Source: Streptomyces hundungensis (GTDB lineage: Bacteria; Actinomycetota; Actinomycetes; Streptomycetales; Streptomycetaceae). Taken from it: DNA of 64,000 nucleotides. The number at the start of each line of letters is the position of its first letter. The stretch's first letter is position 1. Under the pieces are notes generated by a model. That model was not told the DNA's origin. It was given only the letters and a program-made list of their open reading frames with translations, and searched no databases. A program made the translations under genes and the position numbers. The stretch lies in NCBI RefSeq assembly GCF_003627815.1, contig NZ_CP032698.1, positions 5,084,001-5,148,000 of the forward strand, read 5' to 3'. This document shows, one piece after another, positions 7,391-15,500 of the stretch.

Positions 7391-10300
7391 ATGAGCCTGC
7401 ACGGTCTGCTGGATGCCGTCGTACGAGACCCCGCGCTCGCCGAAGCGGTGAGGGCCGCCACCGACGGCCACCGGATGCACCTCGACCTGGTCGGCCCCCC
7501 CGCCGCCCGCCCCTTCGCGATCGCCGCGCTGGCGCGTGACGCGGGCCGCTCCGTGCTCGCGGTGACCGCCACCGGCCGCGAGGCCGAGGACCTGGCGGCC
7601 GCCCTGCGCTCGATGCTGCCGGCCGAGGAGATCGTGGAGTACCCGTCCTGGGAGACGCTGCCGCACGAACGCCTCTCGCCGCGCAGCGACACCGTGGGCC
7701 GGCGCCTCGCCGTGCTGCGCCGGCTGTCCCACCCCAGCAAGGACGACCCGTCCGCCGGGCCCGTGAGCGTCGTCGTCGCGCCCATCCGCTCCGTACTGCA
7801 ACCGCAGGTCAAGGGGCTCGGGGATCTGGAGCCCGTCTCGCTGCGGACCGGGCAGTCCGCGGATCTGAACGAGATCGTGGAGGGGCTCGCCGCCGCCGCG
7901 TACGCCCGGGTCGAACTCGTCGAGAAGCGAGGGGAGTTCGCGGTCCGGGGCGGGATCCTCGATGTGTTCCCGCCCACCGAGGAGCACCCGCTGCGGGTGG
8001 AGTTCTGGGGCGACGACGTCGAGGAGATCCGGTACTTCAAGGTCGCCGACCAGCGTTCCCTGGAGGTCGCCGAGCACGGACTGTGGGCGCCGCCCTGCCG
8101 TGAGCTGCTGCTCACCGACGAGGTGCGCACCCGCGCGGCGGCCCTCGCCGAGCAGCACCCCGAGCTCGGCGAGCTCCTCGGCAAGATCGCCGAGGGGATC
8201 GCGGTGGAGGGCATGGAGTCCCTCGCGCCGGTCCTCGTCGACGAGATGGAGCTGCTCATCGACGTGCTGCCGCAGGGTTCGATGGCCGTGGTGTGCGACC
8301 CGGAGCGGGTGCGGACGCGAGCCGCGGACCTGGTCGCCACCAGCCAGGAGTTCCTCCAGGCGTCCTGGGCGGCGAGCGCGGGCGGGGGAGAGGCGCCCAT
8401 CGACGTGGACGCGGCCTCCCTGTGGGGCATCGCCGACGTACGCGACCGGGCCCGTGAGCTGAACATGATGTGGTGGTCGGTGTCGCCGTTCGCCGCCGAT
8501 GACGCCGACCTGGATGACGAAACCCTCAAGCTGGGCATGCACGCCCCCGAGGCCTACCGCGGTGACATCCAGCGGGCGCTCGCCGACACCAAGCAGTGGC
8601 TGGCCGACGGCTGGCGCACGGTGTATGTGACGGCCGGTCACGGCCCGGCGTCGCGCACCGTCGAGGTGCTCGGCGGCGAGGGCATCGCGGCCCGGCTCGA
8701 CGCGGAGATCGACGAGCTGACCCCTTCGGTGGTCCAGGTGACGTGCGGCGCCATCGACTTCGGCTTCGTGGATCCCGCGCTGGGGCTCGCGGTCCTGACC
8801 GAGACCGACCTCACCGGCCAGCGCTCCGCCACCAAGGACCTGGGCCGGATGCCGGCCCGCCGCCGCAAGACCATCGACCCGCTCACCCTGGAGGTGGGCG
8901 ACTACATCGTGCACGAGCAGCACGGTGTGGGCCGCTACATCGAGATGGTGCAGCGCACCGTGCAGAACGCGACCCGCGAGTACCTGCTGGTCGAGTACGC
9001 GCCCGCCAAGCGCGGGCAGCCCGGCGACCGGCTCTACATCCCCACCGACCAGCTGGAGCAGGTGACCAAGTACGTCGGCGGCGAGGCCCCGACGCTGCAC
9101 CGGCTCGGTGGCGCCGACTGGACCAAGACCAAGGCGCGCGCGAAGAAGGCCGTCAAGGAGATCGCCGCCGACCTGATCCGGCTCTACAGCGCCCGCATGG
9201 CGGCGCCCGGCCACGCGTTCGGCGCCGACACGCCCTGGCAGCGCGAGCTGGAGGACGCCTTCCCGTACACGGAGACCCCCGATCAGCTGTCCACGATCGC
9301 CGAGGTCAAGGAGGACATGGAGAAGACGGTCCCGATGGACCGGCTGATCTGTGGCGACGTGGGCTACGGAAAGACCGAGATCGCGGTGCGCGCCGCGTTC
9401 AAGGCCGTACAGGACGGCAAGCAGGTCGCCGTTCTGGTGCCGACGACACTCCTGGTGCAGCAGCACTTCGGCACCTTCACCGAGCGCTACGCCCAATTCC
9501 CGGTCGTGGTGCGGGCGTTGAGCCGCTTCCAGAGCGACACCGAGGCGAAGGCGACCCTTGAGGGCTTGAAGGACGGGTCGGTCGACCTCGTCATCGGCAC
9601 GCACCGGCTGTTCTCCTCGGAGACCAAGTTCAAGGACCTGGGCCTGGTCATCGTCGACGAGGAGCAGCGTTTCGGCGTCGAGCACAAGGAGCAGCTGAAG
9701 AAGCTGCGCGCCAACGTGGACGTCCTGACGATGTCCGCGACGCCCATTCCCCGTACGCTCGAAATGGCCGTGACGGGCATTCGCGAGATGTCGACGATCA
9801 CCACCCCGCCGGAGGAGCGCCACCCCGTCCTGACCTTCGTCGGGCCGTACGAGGAGAAGCAGATCGGCGCCGCCGTCCGGCGTGAGCTGCTGCGCGAGGG
9901 TCAGGTCTTCTACATCCACAACCGGGTCGAGTCCATCGACCGGGCCGCGGCCCGGCTGCGCGAGATCGTGCCCGAGGCGCGCATCCAGATCGCGCACGGG
10001 CAGATGGGCGAGAGCCAGCTGGAGCAGGTCGTCGTCGACTTCTGGGAGAAGAAGTTCGACGTGCTGGTCTCCACGACGATCGTCGAGTCGGGCATCGACA
10101 TCTCCAACGCCAACACCCTCATCGTGGAGCGCGGCGACAACTTCGGCCTCTCCCAGCTGCACCAGTTGCGCGGCCGGGTGGGCCGGGGCCGCGACCGCGG
10201 TTACGCCTACTTCCTGTATCCGCCGGAGAAGCCGCTGACCGAGACGGCGCACGAGCGGCTCGCCACGATCGCCCAGCACACCGAGATGGGCGCGGGCATG

Positions 10301-10924
10301 TATGTGGCGATGAAGGACCTGGAGATCCGGGGCGCGGGCAACCTCCTCGGCGGCGAGCAGTCGGGGCACATCGCGGGCGTCGGTTTCGACCTGTACGTCC
10401 GCATGGTCGGCGAGGCGGTCGCCGACTACCGGGCGCAGATGGAGGGCGGCGAGCAGGAGGAGGCGCCGCTGGAGGTCAAGATCGAGCTGCCGGTCGACGC
10501 GCACGTCCCGCACGACTACGCGCCGGGCGAGCGGCTGCGCCTCCAGGCCTATCGGGCGATCGCCGCGGCCAACTCCGAGGAGGACGTCAAGGCGGTGCGC
10601 GAGGAGCTCACCGACCGGTACGGCAAGCTGCCCGAGCCGGTCGAGAACCTGCTCCTGGTCGCGGGCCTGAGGATGCTGGCCCGGGCCTGCGGGGTCGGGG
10701 AGATCGTGCTCCAGGGGCCCAACATCCGGTTCGCTCCGGTGGAGTTGAGGGAGTCGCAGGAGCTGCGTCTCAAGCGCCTGCACCCCCGTACGGTCATCAA
10801 GGCGGCCACCCGGCAGATCCTGGTGCCGCGCCCGACCGCGGGGAAGATCGGCGGCAAGCCGGTGGTCGGGCGGGAACTGCTGGCCTGGACGGGTGAGTTC
10901 CTCACCACGATCCTGGGGTCCTGA
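7391..10924 (+). CDS. mfd: Transcription-repair coupling factor Mfd
   Basis: About 1177 residues, full length for the family. Mfd removes RNA polymerase stalled at DNA lesions and recruits UvrA. The N-terminal UvrB-like module is followed by the CarD/RID-type RNA-polymerase-interaction domain (VGDYIVHEQHGVGRY, about residue 500). The superfamily 2 translocase carries Walker A GDVGYGKTE near 655, DEEQRFG near 756, SATPIPRT, and QLRGRVGRGR in motif VI. A C-terminal TRCF domain follows. ATG 7391 was chosen over the in-frame ATG 7382 because GGATGG sits eight nt upstream. The gene appears monocistronic and lies directly after a repeat array. Confidence 0.97.
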   Translation: MSLHGLLDAVVRDPALAEAVRAATDGHRMHLDLVGPPAARPFAIAALARDAGRSVLAVTATGREAEDLAAALRSMLPAEEIVEYPSWETLPHERLSPRSDTVGRRLAVLRRLSHPSKDDPSAGPVSVVVAPIRSVLQPQVKGLGDLEPVSLRTGQSADLNEIVEGLAAAAYARVELVEKRGEFAVRGGILDVFPPTEEHPLRVEFWGDDVEEIRYFKVADQRSLEVAEHGLWAPPCRELLLTDEVRTRAAALAEQHPELGELLGKIAEGIAVEGMESLAPVLVDEMELLIDVLPQGSMAVVCDPERVRTRAADLVATSQEFLQASWAASAGGGEAPIDVDAASLWGIADVRDRARELNMMWWSVSPFAADDADLDDETLKLGMHAPEAYRGDIQRALADTKQWLADGWRTVYVTAGHGPASRTVEVLGGEGIAARLDAEIDELTPSVVQVTCGAIDFGFVDPALGLAVLTETDLTGQRSATKDLGRMPARRRKTIDPLTLEVGDYIVHEQHGVGRYIEMVQRTVQNATREYLLVEYAPAKRGQPGDRLYIPTDQLEQVTKYVGGEAPTLHRLGGADWTKTKARAKKAVKEIAADLIRLYSARMAAPGHAFGADTPWQRELEDAFPYTETPDQLSTIAEVKEDMEKTVPMDRLICGDVGYGKTEIAVRAAFKAVQDGKQVAVLVPTTLLVQQHFGTFTERYAQFPVVVRALSRFQSDTEAKATLEGLKDGSVDLVIGTHRLFSSETKFKDLGLVIVDEEQRFGVEHKEQLKKLRANVDVLTMSATPIPRTLEMAVTGIREMSTITTPPEERHPVLTFVGPYEEKQIGAAVRRELLREGQVFYIHNRVESIDRAAARLREIVPEARIQIAHGQMGESQLEQVVVDFWEKKFDVLVSTTIVESGIDISNANTLIVERGDNFGLSQLHQLRGRVGRGRDRGYAYFLYPPEKPLTETAHERLATIAQHTEMGAGMYVAMKDLEIRGAGNLLGGEQSGHIAGVGFDLYVRMVGEAVADYRAQMEGGEQEEAPLEVKIELPVDAHVPHDYAPGERLRLQAYRAIAAANSEEDVKAVREELTDRYGKLPEPVENLLLVAGLRMLARACGVGEIVLQGPNIRFAPVELRESQELRLKRLHPRTVIKAATRQILVPRPTAGKIGGKPVVGRELLAWTGEFLTTILGS

Positions 10925-11027
10925 AGCGTGGCGGTCTGTCTCGGGGGCTTTTTGTCCGGCGGTGGGCCGGGTAGGAGTACCTAGGATTGCGAGGTTCCGC
11001 CAACTGCTGCCAGGACGGCCCGCTTTG

Positions 11028-11705
11028 ATGCGTATCTATCGAACTGCCCTGCCCGCGACCGCCCTCGCGGCCTCGCTCGTGCTCACCGGCTGCGGGGGTG
11101 ACGGCGCCGGGAAGGGCGGTGCGCCCGGGCCGAAGGGCGCGGCCGGGTCCGCGCTGTCCGCGGTGGACGCGCTGCCCGTCAAGGGGCGGGCGCCGAAGAC
11201 CGGGTACAGCCGGGACCAGTTCGGCAAGGGCTGGACGGACACCGATCACAACGGCTGTGAGACCCGCGAGGACATACTCAAGCGGGACCTGGTGGACGTG
11301 AAGCTGAAGGACAAGTGCGACATCGCGTCCGGCCGGCTCGTCCACGACCCGTACACCGGGGAGTCCATCACGTTCACCCGGGGTGCCAGCAAGATCGACA
11401 TCGATCATGTGGTGGCGCTGTCGGACGCGTGGCAGAAGGGCGCCCAGCAGTGGGACAGGCAGAAGCGGGCCGCGTTCGCCAACGATCCGCTGAACCTGAT
11501 CGCCGTCGACGCGAGCGCCAACCGCCGCAAGAGCGACGGCGACGCGGCGACCTGGCTGCCGCCGTACAAGGCGTACCGCTGTACGTATGTGGCGGATCAG
11601 GTGGCGGTGAAGAAGAAGTACGGCGTGTGGCTGACCGATGCCGAGAAGGCCGCCATGAAGACGGTCCTTGACGGCTGTCCCGACCAGAAGCTCCCGGCGG
11701 GCTGA
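11028..11705 (+). CDS. HNH/DUF1524 nuclease-like lipoprotein
   Basis: 225 residues. A signal peptide ends in the lipobox LTGC (Cys22), so the protein should be anchored outside the membrane. The C-terminal half carries a DUF1524/HNH-like core: IDIDHVVALSDAW near residues 123-135, then NDPLNLIAVDASANRRKSD and TWLPP. Two cysteine pairs may form disulfides. By family it is probably a metal-dependent nuclease, exported, perhaps for nutrient scavenging or defence against DNA. No immunity gene lies beside it. AGGACG upstream of ATG 11028 supports the start. It converges on the lipoprotein gene at 11734-12441. Confidence 0.85.
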   Translation: MRIYRTALPATALAASLVLTGCGGDGAGKGGAPGPKGAAGSALSAVDALPVKGRAPKTGYSRDQFGKGWTDTDHNGCETREDILKRDLVDVKLKDKCDIASGRLVHDPYTGESITFTRGASKIDIDHVVALSDAWQKGAQQWDRQKRAAFANDPLNLIAVDASANRRKSDGDAATWLPPYKAYRCTYVADQVAVKKKYGVWLTDAEKAAMKTVLDGCPDQKLPAG

Positions 11706-11739
11706 GCCGCCGGGGAGCCGAAGGGTGGCCGGCTCAGCC
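11700..11739. terminator. Bidirectional hairpin between convergent lipoprotein genes
   Basis: GGCTGAGCCG at 11700-11709 pairs perfectly with CGGCTCAGCC at 11730-11739. The stem overlaps both stop codons of the converging genes. There is no T-run, as is common for Streptomyces terminators. Confidence 0.6.
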
Positions 11740-12441
11740 GGCGGTGATGGCGGACTTCGGCGGGGCGACCGCGTGGACGGGCTTGTCGAAGTCGGAGAAG
11801 GCGAGGGTGCCGGGGCTGTCGCCGCCCACGGTGACCATCTTCAGGAGGTAGGGCTTGCCCGTGGTCGCCACGTCGATGGTGTAGCTCTCGTTGCCGTCCT
11901 TCTCGGTGAGCACGAGTGCGGGCCGCCCGTCGACGGTGGTGGTCGCGCCCTTGGTGGCCGCGTTGTCCTGGCCGGGATCGGTCAGGTAGTCGTTCAGGTC
12001 GCAGACCGAGGCGAGGTCCTTGCCGTTGGCGGACGTCGTGTCCGACTTGCTCCAGGTGTGGGTGTTGGCCTGGTGCATATAGACCGTCTTGCCGGTCTTG
12101 ATGAGGCTGACGGCGTCCTTGCCCGACCCGATGGTGCCGGTGCAGTCGCCCTTGGTGTCCATCAGCAGATCGAGCTTGGTGGGGCCGTCGGTGGCGTCGG
12201 CTATGTCCGCCTTGAGCCGCAGCGAGGAGGCCTGACGGTTCGCCTTCACCGCGTCCGTGAACACCTGGCCGGCGGTGCGGTCGGCGAAGGGGCCCTTCGG
12301 CTTGGCGGGAGCGGCCGGGCTGGAGGCGGCGGGCGAGTTCTTGGCCGACGCCGTGGGGGAGCCCGAGCTCGAACAGGCCGTCAGGGCCGTGGTGGCGCAG
12401 ACGAACAGGACGCTGGCGGTGGCTGTGGTGCGGCGGCGCAT
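11734..12441 (-). CDS. LppX/LprAFG-like secreted lipoprotein
   Basis: 235 residues with signal peptide and lipobox (TALTACS, Cys23), then a Ser/Ala/Pro linker to about residue 50. The folded domain (VFTDAVKANRQASSLRLKAD, DCTGTIGSGKDAVSLIKTGKTVYM and later beta strands) resembles LppX/LprAFG or LolA-like lipid-carrier proteins of actinobacteria. The exact ligand cannot be read from the sequence. ATG 12441 is preceded by GGGGGAG. It diverges from the DNA methyltransferase gene, sharing a 198-bp promoter region with repeated GTTCAC half-sites. Confidence 0.82.
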   Translation of the reverse strand: MRRRTTATASVLFVCATTALTACSSSGSPTASAKNSPAASSPAAPAKPKGPFADRTAGQVFTDAVKANRQASSLRLKADIADATDGPTKLDLLMDTKGDCTGTIGSGKDAVSLIKTGKTVYMHQANTHTWSKSDTTSANGKDLASVCDLNDYLTDPGQDNAATKGATTTVDGRPALVLTEKDGNESYTIDVATTGKPYLLKMVTVGGDSPGTLAFSDFDKPVHAVAPPKSAITAG

Positions 12442-12528
12442 GGCGTGAACTCCCCCTGGGGGCGGTAGAGCGGGGTGGGGCGGGCGCGCCGGCAGGTGGC
12501 GAGCCCGGGCACATCAGAGCAGACGCCT

Positions 12529-12578
12529 GTGAACCGAGTCAACCTCGTTCACGTGAATCTCCTTGTTCACGACGTGAA
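12529..12578. promoter_or_regulatory. GTTCAC/GTGAA half-site cluster in divergent promoter
   Basis: The region between the divergent lipoprotein and methyltransferase genes has GTGAAC at 12529, the palindrome TTCACGTGAA at 12548-12557, and TTCACGACGTGAA at 12566-12578. A related palindrome lies inside the methyltransferase gene at 13094-13118. Operator function is inferred from the repetition only. Confidence 0.4.
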
Positions 12579-12639
12579 TAGGGCGCTCCGGCCCGGGTTC
12601 GATAGGGTCGGCCTCCAGCGCACGAGGGGAGCAGTACAG

Positions 12640-14757
12640 GTGCCGGACCAAGCAGTAGAGGTGACCGCCGCCGCCATCGCCCGGCTCGCGGGGGTGGGCC
12701 GCGCGGCCGTCAGCAACTGGCGCCGCAGACATGCCGACTTCCCCAAGCCCGTCGGCGGCACCGAGACCAGCCCCTCCTTCGCCCTCCATGACGTCGAGCG
12801 ATGGCTGCGCGAGCAGGGCAAGGTGGCCGAGGTCCCGCTGCGCGAACGGATCTGGCAACAGCTCTCCGCCCACCCCGCGGGCGCCCTCACCGCCCTGGTA
12901 CACGCGGGCTGCGCCCTCCTCGTCGTACGCGAACGACCCACCGCCTGGCGGGAGTTGGCGGCCCTCGACGACACGGAACTCACCGCGCGGCTGCCGGCGC
13001 TGATCGAAGAGGTGCTCGGGGAGCGGTTCGGGCAGGCGGGCCCCGCGCCGCATCGGGGAGGGCGGGGACAGGGCCGCCCACCGGGGGATCGCGGTGTTCA
13101 CAGTCGCTCTGTGAACACTCCCGGCGTCGCCGATCTCGCCCCCTCCGTCCCCCTGGTGCGCGGCGCTGCCGAACTCGCCGGGGAGGTGGGCGCCCGGGAG
13201 GCCTTCGAGTTCCTGCTCGGACGCCACCTCGACGCCAACCCCCGCCAGTACACGCTCACTCCGCGGGGCCCCGCCGAGCTGATGGCCGCCCTCGCCGGAC
13301 CCGCGGCCACCGTCCTCGACCCGGCCTGCGGCACCGGCACCCTGTTGTGCGCGCTGCCCGATGCCGGCGCCCTGCATGCCCAGGACGCCGACCCCGACCT
13401 CGCCGCCCTCACCGGACTCCGGCTCGCCCTGGCCGGCACCGCCGACGTGCGCGCCGCGGCCGCCGACTCGCTGCGCGCGGACGCCTTCGAGCACCTCGCC
13501 GCCGACGCCGTGCTGTGCCACCCGCCGTTCAACGAGCGGTCCTGGGGCCATGACGAACTCGCCTACGACCCGCGCTGGGAGTACGGCCTGCCCGCCCGCA
13601 CCGAGTCCGAACTCGCCTGGGTGCAGCACGCGTTGGCCCGGCTGCGCGAGGGCGGCACCGCCGTGCTCCTGATGCCGCCCGCGGCCGCCTCCCGCCGCTC
13701 GGGGCGCCGCGTCCGCGCCGACCTGCTGCGCCGCGGCGCGCTGCGCGCGGTCGTCGCGCTGCCCGCCGGGGCCGCGCCCCCGTACGGCATCCCCCTGCAC
13801 CTGTGGGTGCTGCGCCGGCCGGGCGCCGCCACCGCGGGCGGTGCGCCCGAGCTGCTCCTCGTCGACACCGCGGGCATCGAGGGCGTCGCGGTCGACGGCG
13901 GCCGCGACCGGCTGCCCTGGCCCGCCCTGCGCTCGGCGGTGCTCGACGCCTGGACGCCCTTCGACCGGGACGGCACGGTCGCCGAACGGGCCGGGCTCAG
14001 CCGGTCGGTGCCGGTCATCGACCTCCTCGACGACGACGTCGACCTCTCCCCGGCCCGCCATCTGCCGCCGCCCGCCGCCGAGGGCGCCGCCGCCCTCGAC
14101 GCCATACGCGAACGTCTCGACGCCGCCCTGCGGCGCACCACCGAGCTGACCCCGCCGCCCGCCGCGCCCGCGCCCCCCTCCGGCCCGGCCGCCCACCGCC
14201 GGCTCACCACCGTCGGCGAACTCGCCCGCGCGGGCGCCCTGGTGCTGCGGCCGGGCGGCGCGGGCGCCGGCCCCGACGGTCCCCCCGTCCTCACCGAACA
14301 CGACGTCCTGGCCGGCACCGCGCCCTCGGGGGCCCTGCCCGAAGGGCCCGCCGAGGAGCCGGTGCTGACCCGGGCGGGCGACGTCGTGGTGCCCGTGCTC
14401 GGCGGCGGCACGGTCGCCCGGGTCGTGAGCGAGGCCGACGCGGGCGCGGCCCTCGGCCGCAACCTCCAACTGCTGCGGCCCGAACCGGACGCCCTGGACC
14501 CGTGGTTCCTCGCCGGATTCCTGCGCGGCACCGCCAACAACCGCCAGGCCAGCAGCTATGCCACCACCGCCTCCCGGCTCGACGTGCGCCGACTGCACCT
14601 GCCCCGGCTGGCGCTGGCCGAACAGCGCCGCTACGGGGAACGGTTCCGGGCGCTCGCCGCATTCGAGGACGCGCTGCGGCTCGCGGGACGCCTCGGCGAG
14701 CAGCTCGTCCAGGGCCTGCACGACGGTCTGACGGACGGCACGGTCGAGCCGGAGTGA
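12640..14757 (+). CDS. Solitary N-6 DNA methyltransferase with N-terminal HTH and specificity-like C-terminus
   Basis: 705 residues with three parts. Residues ~5-65 form an excisionase/AlpA-like HTH (AIARLAGVGRAAVSNWRRR). Residues ~180-440 are a HsdM-type SAM-dependent methylase, with motif I VLDPACGTGTLL near 226 and a motif IV-like CHPPFNE near 293. The last ~150 residues resemble an HsdS target-recognition domain (LTRAGDVVVPVL; TANNRQASSYATTASRLDVRR is split by family-typical turns). The first position of motif IV is His instead of Asn/Asp, which may alter or abolish methylation. No restriction subunit is adjacent. GTG 12640 has AGGGGAG upstream. Confidence 0.88.
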   Translation: MPDQAVEVTAAAIARLAGVGRAAVSNWRRRHADFPKPVGGTETSPSFALHDVERWLREQGKVAEVPLRERIWQQLSAHPAGALTALVHAGCALLVVRERPTAWRELAALDDTELTARLPALIEEVLGERFGQAGPAPHRGGRGQGRPPGDRGVHSRSVNTPGVADLAPSVPLVRGAAELAGEVGAREAFEFLLGRHLDANPRQYTLTPRGPAELMAALAGPAATVLDPACGTGTLLCALPDAGALHAQDADPDLAALTGLRLALAGTADVRAAAADSLRADAFEHLAADAVLCHPPFNERSWGHDELAYDPRWEYGLPARTESELAWVQHALARLREGGTAVLLMPPAAASRRSGRRVRADLLRRGALRAVVALPAGAAPPYGIPLHLWVLRRPGAATAGGAPELLLVDTAGIEGVAVDGGRDRLPWPALRSAVLDAWTPFDRDGTVAERAGLSRSVPVIDLLDDDVDLSPARHLPPPAAEGAAALDAIRERLDAALRRTTELTPPPAAPAPPSGPAAHRRLTTVGELARAGALVLRPGGAGAGPDGPPVLTEHDVLAGTAPSGALPEGPAEEPVLTRAGDVVVPVLGGGTVARVVSEADAGAALGRNLQLLRPEPDALDPWFLAGFLRGTANNRQASSYATTASRLDVRRLHLPRLALAEQRRYGERFRALAAFEDALRLAGRLGEQLVQGLHDGLTDGTVEPE
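13094..13118. repeat. Perfect 10-bp palindrome inside the methyltransferase gene
   Basis: GTGTTCACAG and CTGTGAACAC are separated by five bases, within codons ~152-160. This is the poorly conserved linker between the HTH and the methylase domain. The half-site matches the GTTCAC motifs in the gene's own promoter region. Confidence 0.5.
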
Positions 14758-14906
14758 CGCCGCGGCGCGGCCCCGCCGAGGACCGTGGCCCGGGGCGCGG
14801 ACGGTCCCTGATGACAGTTGGATACCGGCGGGGGGATCACCCGGGACGATGTCAGTGGCGGTGTATACGCTCATCTCCCTGACCCGTCCCAGTTCCAGGA
14901 GCAGCA

Positions 14907-15500
14907 ATGCACGGCCCCGGCTATGGACCGCCGCAGCCACGCCCCTCGGGGGCGGGCCAGATCGTGCTGCGCGTGCTGTTCGCGCTGGTGCCGCTGGTCA
15001 GCATCGGCATGCTGTCCTGGGCGGCGCTGCTGAGGCTCGCGATCGTGACCCGGCGCCGCGCGCACTGGGTCCTTTTCTGGGTCCAACTGGCCCTGTGTCA
15101 GGTCGCGTTCGGCTTCATCATGCGCGCGCCCGACGAGAACGACTGGCGGATGGACGTCGGCATGATCGGTCTGCTCGGCCTCGCCGTGGCCGGCACGGGG
15201 TTCTATCTGTACGCCGACATCCGGCACGCCTCCCGTCCGCCGCTCACGCCGGGCCCCTTCGGCCGGTACGCCCCCGCCGGATACGGGCCGCCGCACATAC
15301 CCGCCACCACGGCCCCCCGGTTCGGTCCTTACGCGAACCCGTACGCCGAGACGCCCATGCCGGCCGCGCCCCCGTCGCCCGTCGCCCCGACGCCCGCGCC
15401 GCCCAGCGCCGCGGGCGCGCCCCGCATCGACCAGGTCAGGGCCGAGCTCGACGAGCTGTCGCAGTATCTGCGCAAGGGAACCGGAGGCGGGGACAGGTGA
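14907..15500 (+). CDS. Small membrane protein coupled to a Ser/Thr kinase
   Basis: 197 residues with three predicted membrane helices between about 20 and 105 (IVLRVLFALVPLVSIGML; VLFWVQLALCQVAFGFIM; MIGLLGLAVAGTGFYLY). A Pro/Ala/Gly/Tyr-rich cytoplasmic tail follows, ending in a short charged helix (VRAELDELSQYLRKG). AGGAG precedes ATG 14907. The stop overlaps the kinase start (GTGA), so it is very likely co-translated with the kinase and may be its membrane anchor or substrate. I do not recognise a named family. Confidence 0.85.
   Translation: MHGPGYGPPQPRPSGAGQIVLRVLFALVPLVSIGMLSWAALLRLAIVTRRRAHWVLFWVQLALCQVAFGFIMRAPDENDWRMDVGMIGLLGLAVAGTGFYLYADIRHASRPPLTPGPFGRYAPAGYGPPHIPATTAPRFGPYANPYAETPMPAAPPSPVAPTPAPPSAAGAPRIDQVRAELDELSQYLRKGTGGGDR

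Noticed and set aside
6929..10783. 1284-codon open frame on the minus strand antisense to mfd
   Set aside because: GC-rich codon-position shadow; the plus strand encodes a complete Mfd with all motifs, and the antisense product is low-complexity with no ribosome-binding site.
11028..12441. Toxin-immunity pair (HNH lipoprotein with adjacent lipoprotein)
   Set aside because: The genes are convergent rather than co-transcribed, and the second is an LppX-like lipid-carrier fold.
12475..12639. Longer start for the DNA methyltransferase
   Set aside because: The upstream frame covers the palindromic promoter region; GTG 12640 has a good ribosome-binding site and begins right before the HTH.
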